8,920 nt of DNA from Methanomassiliicoccaceae archaeon (lineage in GTDB: Archaea > Thermoplasmatota > Thermoplasmata > Methanomassiliicoccales > Methanomethylophilaceae): the NCBI GenBank assembly GCA_009776695.1, contig WRNI01000052.1, forward strand, positions 1 through 8,920. Direction: 5' to 3'. A model generated the notes under the pieces. That model ran no database searches. It worked only from the letters and a program-made list of their open reading frames with translations, and was not told where the DNA came from. Within the stretch, counting starts at the first letter, position 1; every line of letters begins with the position of its first letter. Of this stretch, positions 6,705 through 8,920 are shown one piece after another. The position numbers and the translations under genes are program-made.

Positions 6705-7310
6705 ATGGAATCAAAATTATTGACATTCCTGCTCGTCGGCGTGCTCGTGGGTGCCGGAGTGGGGATAGGGGTTGGATATGTTCTATTCAACGAAGGAGAC
6801 GGTGGAGGCACGGCGGACGCCGGAGCGCCTGAAGTGACCTACTGGTTCTACCTGGACACCAAAGAGGTAACAGGCACTGCGTTCGAAAGCGGCTGGATAT
6901 CGGCAACGGCGGAAGACCCCGTCGCTGCGCTGTGCATAGCCCTTAAGGCCGCAGATCTCTTCTATGATGAAGACGACGTGGGAGGAGTAAATGAAAGCAA
7001 CGGCTGGATATCGCACATAGGCGGCATATACAACGGGGAATGGGGCGATCCGGGAGCTCAGTCATGGATGAGCTGGTTCTGGGCCGCTAATGAATTGAGC
7101 GGCTCGGCCCAGGCATGGAAGGACAACCCCGGCTTCAGCGTATGCATCGGGAATGTCTTTTACCTGGCATATACAGAGGCGGTCTACGGTGCAGATGCAT
7201 TCGGCAGCTACATCATGATGACAAATGCCAATCCCAATGATGCGGTCTACGACGCTGAATACAACCTTGTGAGCATAGGGGACTGGGCAGAGGGCGGACC
7301 GTTCGCCTGA
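6705..7310 (+). CDS. Exported or membrane-tethered 201-aa protein, DUF4430-like features
   Basis: The N-terminus (residues 4-27) is a single hydrophobic segment rich in spaced glycines (VGVLVGAGVGIGVGYVLF), followed by an acidic, Gly-rich linker; this fits a membrane anchor with the rest outside the cell. The body is acidic and rich in Trp and Tyr: YWFYLDT near 46, GWISATAEDP near 63, a second GWIS near 98, and WMSWFWAANE near 120. The YFYL...GWISAT pattern resembles small DUF4430 (transcobalamin-like) extracellular proteins, but I cannot confirm this. The start at 6705 is supported by AGGTGAT (6695-6701). It has its own double-operator promoter and lies 128 bp after the NifK-like gene and 79 bp before the binding-protein gene. 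A role in capturing a tetrapyrrole or metal complex at the surface is inferred from neighbours. Confidence 0.75.
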   Translation: MESKLLTFLLVGVLVGAGVGIGVGYVLFNEGDGGGTADAGAPEVTYWFYLDTKEVTGTAFESGWISATAEDPVAALCIALKAADLFYDEDDVGGVNESNGWISHIGGIYNGEWGDPGAQSWMSWFWAANELSGSAQAWKDNPGFSVCIGNVFYLAYTEAVYGADAFGSYIMMTNANPNDAVYDAEYNLVSIGDWAEGGPFA

Positions 7311-7328
7311 ACGACCTTACATCAAACC

Positions 7329-7337
7329 TTTTAAAAA
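7329..7337 (+). promoter_or_regulatory. Possible TATA box before the binding-protein gene
   Basis: TTTTAAAAA after ACC at 7326-7328 resembles a BRE/TATA pair. The expected start (about 7357) falls inside the hairpin at 7346-7368, which weakens the call. No TGGATG palindrome is present here, so the gene may simply be read from the operator-controlled promoter at 6645. Confidence 0.35.
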
Positions 7338-7345
7338 CATCCTTT

Positions 7346-7368
7346 AACGGTCGCCGCAAGGCACCGTT
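7346..7368 (+). other. Strong hairpin with GCAA tetraloop in the 7311-7389 gap
   Basis: AACGGT pairs with ACCGTT and an inner GCC pairs with GGC around a GCAA (GNRA-type) loop; a single C at 7352 is bulged. It starts 35 bp after the stop of the 201-aa gene and ends 12 bp before the GGAGGT (7381-7386) that serves the ATG at 7390. It could protect the upstream mRNA end or tune expression between the two genes. Confidence 0.55.
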
Positions 7369-7389
7369 CAACACATAAAAGGAGGTCGC

Positions 7390-8748
7390 ATGGAGCCAAT
7401 CAGACTGAAAGTAATATTGTCCGCAGTGATAATATCTTCCGGCGCGTTCATGGTGCTGGTCGTCGGGGCAGGCGCATCCGCCACCGCATACCAGGCACAG
7501 GGACTGGCCATCGACTTCGGAGAGGGGGACGTCGTATGGACGGACGCGGACCTTCATAACATAAATGATCCCGTCGAGCTTCTCATGTTCGCATGCGCCG
7601 AGAACGGGTTCAGCTGCGATATATCGGGTGACACCGTCACCGAGATAGATGGCGTTGCCTCGAACACTGAGAGAGAATGGGACTTCTGGGTGATAGACAA
7701 AGGCGAGACCGAGTGGAGAAAAGTGGCACCTCCGTACGATCTTGACATGATGGGACACACGTCTTACGTGTGGGCATATTGCGGCGTGTCCGAAAGACCC
7801 GCGGTAGGGGCAGATCAGGCAGGGAACAGCATATTCGGGTATGCGCGCCCGCAAAGGGCGGTGTCGCTGGCGCCGTCGATAACCGAGATCCTCGGGTCTC
7901 TGAATGCGGTCTCCGTTCTCGTGGGCACGGACAAGTACAGCAACTATCCGCGCAGCGTCACGGAAGGCCAGCAGAGAGGGGACATAAAGATAATAGGCGA
8001 CTGGCAGAATCCGAGCTATGAGCTCATAATGGGGACAAATCCCGACATGGTGTTCTGCGACGGCTCTCAGTACTCGCACTATGAGATGTCCGAGCGTCTC
8101 AGAAGGTCGGATGTGCCGACCGTCGTTCTTTATTCGGGCGAAAGCATTGAGACGATACTGAACAACATATACATCATCGGCCGCACCCTGCAATACGATC
8201 TGAGGGCGCAGAGCGTGAAAGAGATGCTGAACGGCGCGCAGGAAGAAATAATAACGAAGCTCATGTCAGGGAACACAAAGCCCGTTGACACAATGATATC
8301 CCTGTCGCCGGACAAATCTCCGTGGGTCTCGGGCAGATACACATACGTCGATGACATCATGGGCGCTGCCTTCGGCCGCAATGCGATGCCTGACAGCTTC
8401 TACGGATGGGTGCACGCGACGTCATCCATAATCTCTTCGTCGAACCCTTCCGTGATAATAATATTCACATACGATTATCAGCCCACAGAATCCGAGTACA
8501 ATGAGATGCTGTCAACATTGTCAGGAGAGTGGAAGTACACGGATGCGTACAAGAACGGACAGATATACATGTTCTGCGACGATCTCGCAGAGATGGCGTC
8601 ACGTCCCGGTCCGCGTTACGCGCAATTAATGGAACTGATAGCGATGATACTGCACCCCGATGTTTTCAGCACAAGCGTGCCGAAGTACATCGGAAATGAT
8701 TATGTATCGTATCTTACGATAACCGACAGCCTCGGATTCAATGTGTGA
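7390..8748 (+). CDS. Secreted DUF4430-like/BtuF-type fusion: ABC transporter substrate-binding protein
   Basis: A 452-aa exported protein with two parts. Residues 7-33 form a signal or anchor helix ending in GASATA. Residues 36-135 form a small domain with DFGEGDVVW, WDFWVIDKGETEW and YVWAYCG, which resembles DUF4430/transcobalamin-like domains. From about 153 to 440 it is a class III (BtuF/FecB-type) periplasmic-binding fold: RAVSLAPSITEILGSL opens it, followed by GTDKYSNYP, GDWQNPSYELIMGTNPDMVF, the long helix IETILNNIYIIGRTL, WVSGRYTYVDDIMGAAFGRN, and the closing RPGPRYAQLMELIAMILHP. Members bind cobalamin, haem, iron-siderophores or similar chelates for FecCD/BtuCD importers. Start: GGAGGT three bases before ATG. 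The second gene in a tandem with the next entry (8-bp gap). The ligand is unknown; a tetrapyrrole is favoured because of the chelatase and reductase genes. Confidence 0.88.
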   Translation: MEPIRLKVILSAVIISSGAFMVLVVGAGASATAYQAQGLAIDFGEGDVVWTDADLHNINDPVELLMFACAENGFSCDISGDTVTEIDGVASNTEREWDFWVIDKGETEWRKVAPPYDLDMMGHTSYVWAYCGVSERPAVGADQAGNSIFGYARPQRAVSLAPSITEILGSLNAVSVLVGTDKYSNYPRSVTEGQQRGDIKIIGDWQNPSYELIMGTNPDMVFCDGSQYSHYEMSERLRRSDVPTVVLYSGESIETILNNIYIIGRTLQYDLRAQSVKEMLNGAQEEIITKLMSGNTKPVDTMISLSPDKSPWVSGRYTYVDDIMGAAFGRNAMPDSFYGWVHATSSIISSSNPSVIIIFTYDYQPTESEYNEMLSTLSGEWKYTDAYKNGQIYMFCDDLAEMASRPGPRYAQLMELIAMILHPDVFSTSVPKYIGNDYVSYLTITDSLGFNV

Positions 8749-8756
8749 GTGACAGA

Positions 8757-8920
8757 ATGAGAAAGAGCAAGATGTTGGCGGCTGGGGTCGTTGCGATGAT
8801 GTTCCTTGTCGTGATATCATTCAGCGCCGCAGCGGAGGCCGACGGAACGCCGCCGCCGGAGAATGTGCTTTTCGACATGGGGAACGGCAGTACGGTCTGG
8901 GCAGTATCGGCAGGCACCGG
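8757..8920 (+). CDS. Exported protein, N-terminal part (3' truncated by window), likely relative of the previous gene
   Basis: The reading frame is open to the window end (54 codons seen). It starts with a clear signal peptide: MRKSKM, a hydrophobic stretch to about residue 22, then SAAAEA. The next segment, NVLFDMGNGSTVWAVSA, lines up with GLAIDFGEGDVVWTDADL of the preceding protein, sharing F, two Gly and VW, so it probably begins with the same DUF4430-like domain. The ATG lies 8 bp after the previous stop codon and is preceded by GTGAGTGA, so the genes should be co-transcribed. Whether a binding-protein domain follows cannot be seen. Confidence 0.7.
   Translation, partial: MRKSKMLAAGVVAMMFLVVISFSAAAEADGTPPPENVLFDMGNGSTVWAVSAGT

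Noticed and set aside
7213..8193. Long minus-strand frame opposite the binding-protein gene (326 codons)
   Set aside because: It is antisense to a well-supported secreted protein, has no plausible domain or promoter, and crosses the gap between two genes.

Overview
The window looks archaeal and most probably comes from a methanogen of the Methanomassiliicoccales/Thermoplasmata type; this is inferred from gene content and signals, not proven. The supporting features are TATA boxes with almost no leader before several genes, Shine-Dalgarno sequences of the GGAGGT/GGTGAT kind, frequent ATA and AGG codons, and compact genes all on the plus strand.

Layout. (1) 1-1184: the C-terminal third of a CobN/BchH-type metal chelatase large subunit, cut by the left edge of the window. 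(2) 1185-1654: a long non-coding stretch. It holds a TATA box flanked by two copies of a 15-bp palindrome, a run of hairpins, oligo-T tracts and five tandem copies of a 23-bp repeat. (3) 1655-2920: an AAA-type ATPase with a C-terminal DUF4143/nuclease-fold domain, which looks like an accessory gene set into the cluster. (4) 3102-6576: two overlapping genes of the nitrogenase superfamily. The first is a natural fusion of a NifH-like Fe protein to a NifD-like subunit (736 aa from the start I prefer); the second is a short NifK-like partner. (5) 6705-8920: three exported or membrane-anchored proteins. They are a 201-aa lipid-facing or tethered protein, a fusion of a DUF4430-like domain to a BtuF/FecB-type substrate-binding protein, and the start of what looks like a tandem relative.

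How the genes may work together. A large-subunit chelatase next to a NifH/NifD/NifK-like reductase is the same pairing seen in chlorophyll synthesis (BchH with BchLNB) and is related in logic to F430 synthesis (CfbCD). Adding BtuF-like capture proteins suggests a system that takes up a tetrapyrrole or metal chelate and then changes its metal or reduces its ring. The substrate cannot be read from the sequence. The cluster-ligand pattern (three Cys on the D-like part, one on the K-like part) fits a single DPOR-like [4Fe-4S] cluster better than a nitrogenase P-cluster.

Regulation. A 15-bp palindrome (TGGATG-N3-NRTCCA in the best copies) occurs five times and only next to promoters of this cluster. 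Three copies sit directly upstream of a TATA box and two sit near the expected transcription start. This points to one repressor-type regulator controlling the whole cluster.
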